Position numbers and translations under genes: made by a program | DNA from: Chloracidobacterium sp. | GTDB taxonomy: Bacteria; Acidobacteriota; Blastocatellia; Pyrinomonadales; Pyrinomonadaceae | Assembly: GCA_016711345.1 (NCBI GenBank) | Contig: JADJTD010000001.1 | Location: 1,178,001-1,242,000 of the forward strand | DNA length: 64,000 bases | Direction: 5' to 3' | The notes under the pieces: model-generated | Database searches by the model: none | Seen by the model: the letters and a program-made list of their open reading frames with translations, nothing else | What the model was told of the DNA's origin: nothing | Shown here: positions 41,504 to 50,914 of the stretch, piece after piece | Layout of the letters: each line of letters begins with the position of its first letter | How positions within the stretch are numbered: position 1 is the first letter of the stretch

Positions 41504-43591
41504 TTAACGAACTGGCAGCATACATGCGGTGTTGTCACCGACCATTGCGAGATGTGCCATGGTCGCGAATGTATCACCAACCAATACGCCATCGCCGACC
41601 AGCACGCCATCTCCTACAAGGACGCCGTCACTGACCAGGACGCCTTGCGAATTAACGATCGGCGTCGGGCTGCTAGCCATTGCGTTAGAGCTAAGCCAAA
41701 GTGTGCCGTCGCCGACGAGGACGCCATTGTTCTTGATCGCACCTTGATACAAGGTCATGTTTGTTCCTTGAGTAAGCGTTGTCGAGCGTGTAAGGGTGCT
41801 GCCTGAGAACGTCGTTCCATCACCGACGAGGACGCCGTTGGCGTACATTCCCTGCCATTTGGTCATCAGGTCGTTGCCGTGAAGGAAACCGAAATTGGTG
41901 ATGACGCCCTTGCCCCAATAGATCGTCTCGCCCCAAATGGAACTTGTCTGAGATGTCGGAAGTGACTTCGATAGAAGCGCGGCCCCATTCGATGTCGGCA
42001 ACGTCGTCTTAACCAGCCGGGCTATGCGAACGGCTCCATCGATGTTGAGTAGGCCTGCTCCCTGTTCGAGACTGTTAAAGCCCGAAAGCGGTTGTGCCGA
42101 GTACATCAATATGGCCTTTACCAGGTTGGGTGTAAGCTTATTGTTGACTTGCTTTAGGTTCATTGCCGCAGCGGCCACGATCGGTGCGGCCATCGACGTT
42201 CCCGACATATACATTACCTTCTCAGTATTGACGGTCGATGTACCGGTTCGGAGCATGGTCAATGTTCTGGCCAGTAGATTTTCCGTGCCGTTGTGATAGG
42301 CACGCGACCCGATTATTTTGTTTCCCGGAGCGACGAGATCCGGCTTTATTAGGTTGTCGTACTTTCTTGCACCGTTTGCAAGCGTTTTGTATCCGCGAGT
42401 CGGACCGCGCGAGCTGAACGTAGCAACCGTATCGTCACTGCGATACTCAGTTCCCAGCGTATTTGCTGCACCGACGGTAATAACCGAAGGCTCAATGCCC
42501 GGCGAACCGATCGTACCGTAGAGTTTTTCGCCGGTCAGGCTCTTGCCAAAATTTCCGGCTGATGCAACAACGACGATACCGGCGTTTACCGCACGTCGTG
42601 CTGCTAAACAGAGTGGGTCATTGGTGTAGCTGTCCCTTGCGGCTGTTCCCAGGCTCATGTTGATGACCTGGATGTTGTTTGCTGCCTTGTTCGCAACCGT
42701 CCAATCCAATGCGGCTATAAGATTACTTGTGGAGCCAATACCAAGGCCGTTCAGTACGCGAAGACTTATTACCGATGCGCCCGCAGACGGCCCAGTGTAT
42801 GCCCAGTTGGCGAGACCATCGCCGGTAGCCATGGACGCAACGTGGGTTCCATGTCCATACGGATCGCCAGTTACGCCTTCGCCGGTGAAATCCTGACTAT
42901 AAACGACCTTCACATTTCCATCGCTCCACTTTGAATTGCGGTGGTTTACGTCGATGCCGCTGTCGATCACCACCATCGTCCCAAAACTTCCATTGAGATA
43001 CGTATTCGGATCGGCATCACCGTTATCCCAGATTCCTGGATTGTCATTACCGGTTGTGGCTGTAATATTTCCGAAAGACTGGACTGGCAGATCAGGCGAA
43101 ACATAAGCGACGTTCGGATTCTCCGAAAGCTCCCGGATCTTCGACAGCGGAAGCACAGCACTTGCCATTCCAACCTTGGCGTAGGATTCCTTAACTCCCC
43201 CGCCCAACGAAATAAGGTCAGTAACAAGAATGCCCGCTATTTCCTGATTGCTTTCGGCTTCCTGAGCAAACATTTGAACTCGTTCTTTGTCGCTCATGTC
43301 GTTACCCGACATGTCGTTTAGACTGCTGTCAGACTTGTATCGGATAATTACCTTTTCCGATCTGTCGCCTATACGGCCCGAAAACAGGTCGTCAGTTTTT
43401 TCCTGCAGGTCCGGAGCGATCTTGCTTTGCGGAGCCTCATCGATCGGGTCGATCTGTTTCTCGGTCGCAACCTCTTCAGACCTGGCGTTCTTAAACGACT
43501 GGCCAATGACACTAAAAGAAACCAGCTGGATCGATAATGCTAATAGCACCAGCTTGGCAAAAGTTTGTTTGAATCTAAGTTTGTTGAACAT
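41504..43591 (-). CDS. Secreted subtilisin-like serine protease (S8) with a VLVGDG repeat tail
   Basis: An exported protease of 695 residues. Seen: signal peptide at about 1-30; a propeptide-like region to about 165 (IIRYKSDSSLND); the catalytic triad Asp in MVVIDSGIDVNHRN near 210, His in GHGTHVASMATG near 247 and Ser in MSGTSMAAPIVAA near 460; the oxyanion Asn region VVVASAGNFGKS. After the catalytic domain come about 100 residues built from spaced and then tandem NGVLVGDG hexapeptide-type repeats, ending AMVGDNTACMLPVR. The tail could form a short beta-solenoid or an anchor; its role is unknown. The gene is followed after 95 bp by the acetyltransferase gene on the same strand. Confidence 0.93.
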   Translation of the reverse strand: MFNKLRFKQTFAKLVLLALSIQLVSFSVIGQSFKNARSEEVATEKQIDPIDEAPQSKIAPDLQEKTDDLFSGRIGDRSEKVIIRYKSDSSLNDMSGNDMSDKERVQMFAQEAESNQEIAGILVTDLISLGGGVKESYAKVGMASAVLPLSKIRELSENPNVAYVSPDLPVQSFGNITATTGNDNPGIWDNGDADPNTYLNGSFGTMVVIDSGIDVNHRNSKWSDGNVKVVYSQDFTGEGVTGDPYGHGTHVASMATGDGLANWAYTGPSAGASVISLRVLNGLGIGSTSNLIAALDWTVANKAANNIQVINMSLGTAARDSYTNDPLCLAARRAVNAGIVVVASAGNFGKSLTGEKLYGTIGSPGIEPSVITVGAANTLGTEYRSDDTVATFSSRGPTRGYKTLANGARKYDNLIKPDLVAPGNKIIGSRAYHNGTENLLARTLTMLRTGTSTVNTEKVMYMSGTSMAAPIVAAAAMNLKQVNNKLTPNLVKAILMYSAQPLSGFNSLEQGAGLLNIDGAVRIARLVKTTLPTSNGAALLSKSLPTSQTSSIWGETIYWGKGVITNFGFLHGNDLMTKWQGMYANGVLVGDGTTFSGSTLTRSTTLTQGTNMTLYQGAIKNNGVLVGDGTLWLSSNAMASSPTPIVNSQGVLVSDGVLVGDGVLVGDGVLVGDTFATMAHLAMVGDNTACMLPVR
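41580..41651. repeat. 18-nt tandem repeats encoding VLVGDG units
   Basis: Four 18-nt units such as accagcacgccatctcct and accaggacgccttgcgaa encode the tandem VLVGDG block of the protease tail on the minus strand. Coding repeat, not a CRISPR. Confidence 0.85.
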
Positions 43592-43803
43592 AATATCCTC
43601 TCGTAAGGTTCAAAATTATTTCCGGCACACAGCCGTTGTCGGGAATATCTATTTCAACTCTCGTGCCAAAGCGTTAAATGAAGCAATAACTAAGGTTGCG
43701 GGAATTTGAGGGCGCTGGGAATGCAAAGAATTCAGTCAATCCGAATGACCGAATCGGTCAGATTGAATGATTTTCAACCACAAAAAGACACATCGTGTCA
43801 GAA

Positions 43804-43823
43804 CCCGCTGCGTAAGCAGCGGG
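43804..43823. repeat. 20-bp hairpin before the REP pair
   Basis: cccgctgcgtaagcagcggg is an 8-bp perfect stem with a gtaa loop, followed by a half-REP (caagcccgcacgaagtaagg). Confidence 0.75.
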
Positions 43824-43861
43824 CCAGTTGCACAAGCCCGCACGAAGTAAGGCCATTCTTT

Positions 43862-43938
43862 TGCAGAAGCCCGCACGTAAGTAAGGGCTTAACACTCAAC
43901 CTGAATGTTAAGCCCTCGCTGATGCGCGGGCTTCTGCA
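43862..43938. repeat. REP pair after the delta-60 surface gene
   Basis: Begins tgcagaagcccgc and ends gcgggcttctgca, with inner arms agggcttaacactc and gaatgttaagccct. In reverse complement it is nearly identical to 19709-19787, including the short sequence aacttaaagctcgatgcaga between gene end and REP. Region 43592-43950 otherwise contains only leader sequence and this REP cluster. Confidence 0.88.
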
Positions 43939-43950
43939 TCGAGCTTTAAG

Positions 43951-46900
43951 TTAAAACAGTTCGATCTTCCCGTCGGTCACGATAACCCGCGACTCGCCCT
44001 CATTAAACATTATCCGCTCGAACGAGATCGGCGACACTGAACCAACAGCACCGACAGACGTAAACCTCAAATTCAACAACACTCCGTCGCCGTCTATCGG
44101 ATACGCCCCATAAACAACCACCCTCAAAAGCCCCGGCTCAGTCGCATTCGTCACCACCGAAAGTCCACGACTGACAGTTCCCGAAACATCGACTGGTTCA
44201 ACAAGCGGCTGCATCATCGAAGGATCGTAACGCAAATCAAACTCATAAGAGATCACTTCCTTGTCCGCAATGCCCTCAACAGTCACCGGAACAACGATCT
44301 CCTTATCCGCTGCCGTCAAAACTTCCTGGACCGCTACCGCTATCGGTTGCCGTTCGGAGTCCTTTTCTTCACTGTCCACTGTCCACTGTCCACTGTTCAC
44401 TCCTCTTGCCGCTGTCGGGTTCCAGTTGCCTGTGACATCGCCGACAAGAATGCCTATGTAGTCTTGGCCGGTTTGATTGCCGGTCGGATCAATGTAAAAC
44501 CTCGTCGTCGGTGATCCTCCGATTGGGAAAGTCGGTTGTGATACGTCCGGCACGAAGAATCGCCATTGACTTGTAAGCCCAACAGGCGGCCCAAGCGCTG
44601 TCACAAACCTCGCGATCTGTGCTGCGTCGGTTGATGATATTGCACCGTTGTTTGTCACATCCGCAGCGATCTTCTGGCGGTCGGTGGGAATGAGCGAAAC
44701 ACCCGAAACGTGCTGCGCGATCCTCGCCGCATCGGCCGACGAAATGCCGTTCTGTCCGGTTGATTTCGAGACCGAGACAATATAGAGGCCTGATTCAAAT
44801 CCGGTCATCGTATATTGTCCCGCAGTCGGGCCTGGAGGATTGGTGTACTGAACGGCCAGGCCGGCGGTGCTGACTTCCGCGTTCGAAATGAACTTCGTCG
44901 TCGGCGACGCCGGATTACCATAAATAACCGTTCCGCTGACAGACGGCGTTTCCGCAGGTGTCGGTGTCGGTGTTGATGTGTTTGTCGCGGTTGGCGTGCT
45001 GGCTGCCGGAGTGAAGCACAGAGAGAACTCCGATGTGTTGCCTCCCGCATCGGTAGCCGTCGCCGTTATGGGCTGGCCGGCGACAATTGCAGGCACCGTG
45101 ACGGTGAAACTTGCATTACCCAAACCATCGGTGATGGCACTTGTCGCTGTTCCAAGATAAGTCTGTCCTTCGCCGTAACCGGAAGGGTCGCAGACGCTGT
45201 TCGAATAAACATCTATCGAAAACGATTGGCCCGGCGAACTGTTGAGAGTACCGCCAACCGTGGTGCTGCCTATGGCGGCACTGGTCACAACCGGATAATT
45301 TTGCAGATTATTTGGACCCGTGTCTGGGTCGGTATTGTCGTTAGCAGTGACGTTATCGGAGCCCAGATCGATGCCGAGGTTATTGTTCGAGTAGATGCTA
45401 TTGCCGCGGATCGAAATCCCGCTTCCCGCAACCTGCACTCCGAGGCCGCCGGAATAAGCGATCACATTGCCTGCTCCGGTGATAATTCCGCCTACCGTCG
45501 TATTATTGGCTTGCAGGTAAAGGCCAGCGCCTAAGTTGGCTACCGGCGATGTCCCGTTTGTCGCAACCCCGATGTAGTTTCCTTGTATTGTTACGGTCGG
45601 GCCGGTTTCTATCTGGATCGGGAGGCCAACATTACCGCTGATTATGTTTCGGGCCGAAACGGTCGTTCCGCCTATCAGGTGGCCGGTTCCCGCAGATAGA
45701 AAACTGAAACGGATGGCATTGTTGCTACTGGCTATCGCGGCAGTGCCGCTAGCGTTTGTTCCTATAAAATTGCCCTGTATGATAGTGTTCGATCCGGGTC
45801 CGTTGCTTTGGATACCCGTATTTGTGCCTGAGATTAGATTGCAAGCTCCGGTACAGGCGCCGCCCGGTGTTGTGCCGGTTGTGCCGCCGATCGTATTATT
45901 GCTTCCGCTCGCGTTGGCAAGAAACACGCCGACCGCCACATTTCCGAGTTTAGCGGTGCCATCTTTATTCGTGCCGATATAGTTGCCTTGTACGATGCTG
46001 CCTGAGCCGCTGATCTCAATAGCGTGTGACTGAAAAAAGTTGCTTCCTGCGAGAATAATGTTTCGATCCGCAGCGTTAGTGCCTCCCAACTGGTTACTTC
46101 CCGAATTAGCAAGAATGCCGGACAGAACTCCTGATCCGAGCGTTGCCCATGCGGTTCCTGACGGGTCTGTGCCGATAAAGTTGCCGGTTATCGTGTTGCC
46201 GCCAACACTATCTAACTGGATCTGCGTGCCAAAACGGTTAATGACCAAACCTTGAACTGTGGAACCTCCACAGGTAATGAATAAACCTGTAGAACTCGAA
46301 ATGTTCGTGCCATTCAATTCGATCAGCAGTATGGCGTTGTTGCCGGCGGCAAGCGTATTAACGCTCGCACCGGGCTGCGTGTAGCCGTCAATAATTACAG
46401 GGTCGGTAATTGTCGGCAGAACGGTGGCCGGCGTTATCGTGTGCGGGCCTGCGCCGGGAATGTTGAAGCTGATAGTGTCAACCCCTCCGGCCGCATTCGC
46501 GCAGATGATCGCGTTGCGCAGACTTCCGGTGCCGCTGTCGTTCGTATTCGTAACTACAGTGCAAGGTCCCGCAGTCGGCGTCGGCGTTGGAGTATTTGTC
46601 GCAGTGTTGGTCGCCGTGTTTGTGGGTGTATTCGTCGGTGTAAGCGTCGGAGTATTTGTTGGCGTGAGTGTCGGAGTATTCGTCTGTGTAGCTGTCGCAG
46701 TATTGGTCGGCGTACTCGTCGCCGTCGCAGTCGGCCCGGCAACGAGGTACGCATTCCGCACTGATTCCGTGATGCTCTCCGAGCCGTTATGGAAGCCGCT
46801 ACGATAATGACCTCTCGCGCGGATGTATAGGTTCTGTCCGGTAGGGAGATTCAGGCCTGTCAGTGCCCAGTTGCTTCCAGTTTCTGTGCCATTGCCAAGG

Positions 46901-49167
46901 AAACTGTAATTAACATTGTCGGTTGAGGACTCAAAAGTAACACGCGAGAGTCTCGTGCTCGAACCGCCGCGTGTCCAGGTCACTGTGGTTTGCGTGACCG
47001 ATAGGTTTTGCAGAGCTGGAGTGTCATTACTCAACCGAGCGAAACGAAGGCGCGACTGTCCACCAATATTTACGAAAGTACCGCCTACCAATAACTTGCC
47101 GTCCGTCTGCACCGCAACTGCGAGGATTCCACCGTCGGCGTCCGGGTTGAACAGATCGGCCAATCCCGTTGTCGGATCAAGCCGGGCAATACGGCGACGA
47201 TTAAGTATCTGCCCGCCGATGCTGGTGAATTCTCCGCCTGCTAAAATCTTGCCGTCCGCCTGCAAAACGATCGAATTAACGGTGCTGTTTGGGCTCGGGT
47301 TGAAAGAGTCCGCCAAACCTGTTGTGGCATCCAGCCTGGCGAAATATTGGCGCGTTTGCCCCCCGATAGCTTGAAATTGCCCGCTAGCCAGAATTTTGCC
47401 GTCCGGCTGCAACGCAATTGCGTGGACGCGAAAGTCAGCGGTCGTACTAAACAAATCCGCCAATCCGGTCGTCGCATCAAGGCGGGCAAGGCGGGGGCGA
47501 GGTTGTCCGCCGATGTTGGAGAACACTCCAGCCGCTAAAATCTTGCTGTCAGTCTGCACTGCGATCGTATCGACTACATTGTCCGCATTCGGGTCGAACG
47601 AATCGACCGCTCCGCTCACCGGATCGAGCCGCGCGATGCGGTTGCGTGGCTGCCCTGCGATAGCATTGAAAGAGCCGCCGACTAGAATTTTACCGTTCGC
47701 CTGTAGCGCGATGGCAAAGACATCATTATTAGCGTTCGGGGCGAACGAATCAGCCAATCCGGTTGTCGCATCAACCCGAGCTATATTATTCCGCGCCTGC
47801 CCTCCGATGATGCTGAACCGTCCGCCCACTAAGATCTTACCGTCCGCTTGTATAGCTATGGAATAGATTTTATTGCCTAAGTCCGGGTTTGGGTCGAAAG
47901 CAGTATCGAGCGTGCCGTCGGTATTCAATCGTGCAATGCCGTTACGTGTCACACCTAAAACGGAGGTAAATTCGCCACCTATAAGGATCTTGCCATCCGG
48001 CTGAACGGCGGTGGCGTACACCACAGTTCCGACTATGCTTAGATTAAGTGTCTGGTCGAGCAGGCCGTTGGTTTCGACTCGGGCGATACCATTGACAAAA
48101 TATCCACCTACCAGGATCTTGCCGTCGGGCTGTACTGCTATGGAACTAACAGGTGCGGATGCGTCAGGGTTAAACGACTCGGCCAACCCGGTTACGGCGT
48201 CAAGCCGCGCGATCCGGTTGCGTATCTGTCCGCCGATGTTAGTGAAATCGCCGCCGACTAGAATCTTGCCGTCAGGCTGTACAGCGATCGTGCGGATAAT
48301 ATTGTCCGGGTTTGGATTGAACGAATCTGCCAAACCTGTGACTGGATCGAGTCTCGCAATTTGATTACGGCTCTGCCCGCCGATGCTGTTAAAAATGCCG
48401 CCTGCTAAAATCTTACCGTCCGCTTGCACCGCAAAGGCTGTAACAGCAAAAAACCCTGCGCTCGCGCTCGGATTGAACGAATCAGCCAGCCCGGTGGCCG
48501 GATCGAGTCGGGCAATATGACTGCGCGGCTGTCCCCCTATGTTACCGAAAGTTCCGCCGACAAGAATTTTGCCATCTGTCTGAAGCAGGATGACGTTGAC
48601 CTGTAGGCCGGTAACGGCTGGATTGAACGCATCTGCTAATCCCGTAATAGCATCCAGCCGCGCCATTCGATTACGTGTTTGCCCGCCGATGCTGGCGAAT
48701 TGTCCTCCTGCCAAGATATGGCCGTCGGCCTGCACCGCGATTGCGCTGACCTGACCGTCCGCGTTCGGATTGAAAGAGTCCGCCAAGCCCGTAACCGCGT
48801 CCAGACGCGCGATGTAGTTGCGCGTCTGTCCGCCGATGCTGTTGACGCCGTTAAAACTGCCGCCAACCAGTATCTTTCCATCAGCCTGTAGAGCGATGGC
48901 CGACACAAAGCCTGATGAACTTGGATCGAACAGAGCGTCAAGCGAACCGTCAGGATTCAACCGTGCAATCCGGTTGCGTGATATACCCTTAACAACGGTA
49001 AAATCACCGCCGATCAGGATCTTGCCGTCCGGCTGAACGACAACGACTTGAACTATGCCGTTGGCGTTAGGTTCGAAACCATCGAGTGCCGACTGCGCCC
49101 GAGCAGCCAACGCTAAGTTCAGCATCAAAAATATAGCTAATGTGACGACGTAAAATTTCTTGTTCAT
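43951..49167 (-). CDS. Giant secreted protein: delta-60 propeller repeats, beta-helix, dockerin and cohesin-like domains
   Basis: A 1738-residue exported protein. Seen: signal peptide at 1-25; 14 delta-60 (DUF5122-type) repeats at about 30-735 with the pattern IAVQPDGKILVGGDFTNIGG and RIARLDAVTGLADSFNP; an Ig-like region (SVTQTTVTWTRGG); a Thr/Pro/Asn linker; a CSLREA-type parallel beta-helix region (TNTNDSGTGSLRNAI, then many NTIGG and IQGNYIG turns); a second linker; a dockerin-like domain (DRQKIAADVTNNGAISSTDA); and a C-terminal cohesin-like domain ending TDGKIELF. The last ~330 residues are closely similar to those of the FG-GAP gene at 16001. Probably cell-surface or matrix; ligand unknown. 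The frame is intact. Confidence 0.93.
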   Translation of the reverse strand: MNKKFYVVTLAIFLMLNLALAARAQSALDGFEPNANGIVQVVVVQPDGKILIGGDFTVVKGISRNRIARLNPDGSLDALFDPSSSGFVSAIALQADGKILVGGSFNGVNSIGGQTRNYIARLDAVTGLADSFNPNADGQVSAIAVQADGHILAGGQFASIGGQTRNRMARLDAITGLADAFNPAVTGLQVNVILLQTDGKILVGGTFGNIGGQPRSHIARLDPATGLADSFNPSASAGFFAVTAFAVQADGKILAGGIFNSIGGQSRNQIARLDPVTGLADSFNPNPDNIIRTIAVQPDGKILVGGDFTNIGGQIRNRIARLDAVTGLAESFNPDASAPVSSIAVQPDGKILVGGYFVNGIARVETNGLLDQTLNLSIVGTVVYATAVQPDGKILIGGEFTSVLGVTRNGIARLNTDGTLDTAFDPNPDLGNKIYSIAIQADGKILVGGRFSIIGGQARNNIARVDATTGLADSFAPNANNDVFAIALQANGKILVGGSFNAIAGQPRNRIARLDPVSGAVDSFDPNADNVVDTIAVQTDSKILAAGVFSNIGGQPRPRLARLDATTGLADLFSTTADFRVHAIALQPDGKILASGQFQAIGGQTRQYFARLDATTGLADSFNPSPNSTVNSIVLQADGKILAGGEFTSIGGQILNRRRIARLDPTTGLADLFNPDADGGILAVAVQTDGKLLVGGTFVNIGGQSRLRFARLSNDTPALQNLSVTQTTVTWTRGGSSTRLSRVTFESSTDNVNYSFLGNGTETGSNWALTGLNLPTGQNLYIRARGHYRSGFHNGSESITESVRNAYLVAGPTATATSTPTNTATATQTNTPTLTPTNTPTLTPTNTPTNTATNTATNTPTPTPTAGPCTVVTNTNDSGTGSLRNAIICANAAGGVDTISFNIPGAGPHTITPATVLPTITDPVIIDGYTQPGASVNTLAAGNNAILLIELNGTNISSSTGLFITCGGSTVQGLVINRFGTQIQLDSVGGNTITGNFIGTDPSGTAWATLGSGVLSGILANSGSNQLGGTNAADRNIILAGSNFFQSHAIEISGSGSIVQGNYIGTNKDGTAKLGNVAVGVFLANASGSNNTIGGTTGTTPGGACTGACNLISGTNTGIQSNGPGSNTIIQGNFIGTNASGTAAIASSNNAIRFSFLSAGTGHLIGGTTVSARNIISGNVGLPIQIETGPTVTIQGNYIGVATNGTSPVANLGAGLYLQANNTTVGGIITGAGNVIAYSGGLGVQVAGSGISIRGNSIYSNNNLGIDLGSDNVTANDNTDPDTGPNNLQNYPVVTSAAIGSTTVGGTLNSSPGQSFSIDVYSNSVCDPSGYGEGQTYLGTATSAITDGLGNASFTVTVPAIVAGQPITATATDAGGNTSEFSLCFTPAASTPTATNTSTPTPTPAETPSVSGTVIYGNPASPTTKFISNAEVSTAGLAVQYTNPPGPTAGQYTMTGFESGLYIVSVSKSTGQNGISSADAARIAQHVSGVSLIPTDRQKIAADVTNNGAISSTDAAQIARFVTALGPPVGLTSQWRFFVPDVSQPTFPIGGSPTTRFYIDPTGNQTGQDYIGILVGDVTGNWNPTAARGVNSGQWTVDSEEKDSERQPIAVAVQEVLTAADKEIVVPVTVEGIADKEVISYEFDLRYDPSMMQPLVEPVDVSGTVSRGLSVVTNATEPGLLRVVVYGAYPIDGDGVLLNLRFTSVGAVGSVSPISFERIMFNEGESRVIVTDGKIELF
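44367..44403. repeat. Heptanucleotide repeats in the dockerin-cohesin linker
   Basis: Tandem ccactgt units (about five) fall between the dockerin-like and cohesin-like domains, at the same boundary as the tract in the paralogous gene at 19225. Confidence 0.75.
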
Positions 49168-49416
49168 GGTTTTTCCTGTTGATTATCTCTTGGTGCGAAC
49201 CCGTTAAGTTCCTGTCCGGCGCGAATGGTGCCATTTTCAAATAAAAAGCACGTTTGAAAATCACATCTTCGGGTTTTCTTCCCAAAAAAGTCCTTTGTTT
49301 TCGATGAGAAAGTTATTAGAAAGTTATTAGAGGCCGTATGTCGTTGAAAACAAACAGCTTTTCCTTTGGAACATTTCTCCTCGATGAGCAGATTCTTACG
49401 GCATGACGGAAAATAA
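49168..49416. other. Upstream region of the delta-60 surface gene
   Basis: No gene is visible. The region contains a direct repeat agaaagttattag (twice, about 49308-49330) and A/T-rich tracts expected of a promoter on the minus strand. No operator could be defined. Confidence 0.35.
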
Positions 49417-49584
49417 CAATGGTGTGTGAGTGGTCTCCATGATCGCTGCAATCGCTCTAGGAGTGAACGAAGCCGTGACGAACCAGATGCCATCGGTGTC
49501 ATTTACGCCAATGAGGACACCGACGAACACGAATGGAAAAGGTTAATGAAGAGAACGACAGAACCTGAATGGAGACTTTTCTAA
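49417..49584 (+). pseudogene. Remnant gene ending in TTEPEWRLF (copy B counterpart of the 66-codon gene)
   Basis: An open stretch after a stop at 49414 has no good start. Its end reads GVIYANEDTDEHEWKRLMKR then TTEPEWRLF and stops exactly where the 66-codon gene of copy A stops. Similarity covers about the last 17-30 residues only. It points away from the adjacent surface gene, as its counterpart does. Confidence 0.45.
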
Positions 49585-49870
49585 AAAAGCCAAAAAATCG
49601 CCTTTCGCCCGATGGCTTTTTGGGGGTCTCCGATGGCTTTTAGGGGGGTCTCCGATGGCTTTTTGACCCTCAAAGGTGGCTTTTTGGCAAAAAGAAAATA
49701 GGCAATTCGAACAAGTACAATAAATTCAACAATTTAACACTGACAGCATAACCCCACACTTTAGCTTATTCGAGAAAAGAACAGCGATTTTGCTAACAAA
49801 TCACAACAATGTGGCACGTGCCACATTTAAAATTGGCCATACAAGCGCGATTTTTAAATTCACTTTTTGA
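49525..49870 (+). repeat. Dispersed repeat, copy B (inverted relative to copy A)
   Basis: Aligned along its length with the reverse complement of 13385-13800: gene tail, aaaaaagccaaaaaatcgcc, 21-nt repeats (49600-49690, cgatggctttttgggggtct), aacactgacagcataacccc and the 20-bp palindrome. Together with 49168-49524 it fills the 813-bp gap between the surface gene and mdh; no intact gene is seen there. Confidence 0.85.
49808..49827. repeat. 20-bp perfect palindrome in copy B
   Basis: aatgtggcacgtgccacatt, identical to the palindrome at 13462-13481. Confidence 0.85.
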
Positions 49871-49903
49871 AAAAATCTTTCCATCTTTTTTGAAGAAAAT
49901 GAA

Positions 49904-49933
49904 AACAAAAAAAGCTGCCTTCTCAGGCAGCCT
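49904..49933 (-). terminator. Rho-independent terminator of mdh
   Basis: Stem gctgcc / ggcagc with a 6-nt loop, followed on the minus strand by ttttttt, about 50 bp after the mdh stop. It resembles the terminator at 13341, which borders repeat copy A in the same way. Confidence 0.87.
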
Positions 49934-49981
49934 TAATCTTGTTCTCTAACAAAGATCTAGAGAAAACCGAACATTAAAAGA

Positions 49982-50914
49982 TCATACATTCAGAATATCG
50001 ACAAGCTCCTGAACCGCAGCGGCGCTCTTGTGGAGAGCGGTGCGCTCGTCGTTGGTCAGGCTGATCTCTATGATCTGCTCGATGCCGTTTTTGCCAAGTT
50101 TTACGGGCACTCCAACGAAAAGATTGCTGACGCCGTATTCACCTTCGAGAAAGACTGCGCAGGGCAGGATCTTCTTTTTGTCTTTGAGGATCGCTTCGGT
50201 CATCTCGACCGCACCTAAGCTTGGTGCGTAGTAGGCCGAGCCGGTCTTGAGCAAGCCGACGATTTCGGCTCCGCCGTTGGCTGTGCGGGTGATGATCGCG
50301 TCGAGTTTGTCTTTGGCGATGAGTTCCGTAATCGGGATACCGGCGACTGTCGAATATCGCGGCAGCGGCACCATCGTGTCGCCGTGTCCGCCTAGCACAA
50401 AACATGTGACGTTCTCGACTGACACATCCAATTCCTCAGCAACAAAGCAACGCATACGAGCCGAATCAAGCACTCCAGCCATGCCCATAACGCGGTTTTT
50501 CGGGAAACCCGAGCGACGAAACGCGACCTGTGCCATGGCATCAAGCGGATTTGAAACGACGATGATGATCGAATTGGGCGAATATTTAGCAACTTGATCG
50601 GTAACCTGGCCGACGATGTCTGAGTTTGTTTTCAAAAGATCATCGCGGCTCATACCTGGTTTGCGAGGCAATCCGGCCGTGATAATGACAACATCTGAGT
50701 TAGCCGTTTCTTCGTAACTGTTTGCACCGACAAGTTTTACATCAAAACCGTCAATTGGAGCAGCTTGTGCGAGGTCGAGGCATTTGCCTTGCGGTGTTCC
50801 CTCGACGATATCAACCAAAACCACGTCCGCCAATTCCTTAGCAGCGATCCAATGAGCAGCCGTCGCGCCGACATTTCCAGCACCGACGACCGTAACCTTA
50901 TTTCTTCCAGTCAT
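49982..50914 (-). CDS. mdh: Malate dehydrogenase (LDH-like type)
   Basis: Oxidises malate to oxaloacetate with NAD in the TCA cycle. Seen: nucleotide-binding VVGAGNVGATAAHW at residues 9-22, the NAD-selecting Asp in VLVDIVEGTPQGKCLDL, substrate Arg in GLPRKPGMSRDDLL, VVSNPLDAM, second substrate Arg in GVLDSARMRCFVAEEL, and catalytic His in LGGHGDTMVPL near residue 178. The GLPRKPGMSR motif with Arg fits malate rather than lactate specificity. The length of 310 residues is normal. Single gene closed by a terminator. Confidence 0.96.
   Translation of the reverse strand: MTGRNKVTVVGAGNVGATAAHWIAAKELADVVLVDIVEGTPQGKCLDLAQAAPIDGFDVKLVGANSYEETANSDVVIITAGLPRKPGMSRDDLLKTNSDIVGQVTDQVAKYSPNSIIIVVSNPLDAMAQVAFRRSGFPKNRVMGMAGVLDSARMRCFVAEELDVSVENVTCFVLGGHGDTMVPLPRYSTVAGIPITELIAKDKLDAIITRTANGGAEIVGLLKTGSAYYAPSLGAVEMTEAILKDKKKILPCAVFLEGEYGVSNLFVGVPVKLGKNGIEQIIEISLTNDERTALHKSAAAVQELVDILNV

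Noticed and set aside
41580..41651. Tandem 18-nt repeats as a CRISPR array
   Set aside because: They have no spacers and are in frame as VLVGDG units of the protease tail.
46424..46807. Plus-strand frame rich in Val-Gly repeats (and the similar one at 17767-18141)
   Set aside because: It is the antisense of the Thr/Pro/Asn linkers in the surface-protein genes.
43951..49167. Delta-60 repeats as tandem duplicated genes
   Set aside because: All 14 units are in one uninterrupted frame behind one signal peptide, so they are domains of one protein.
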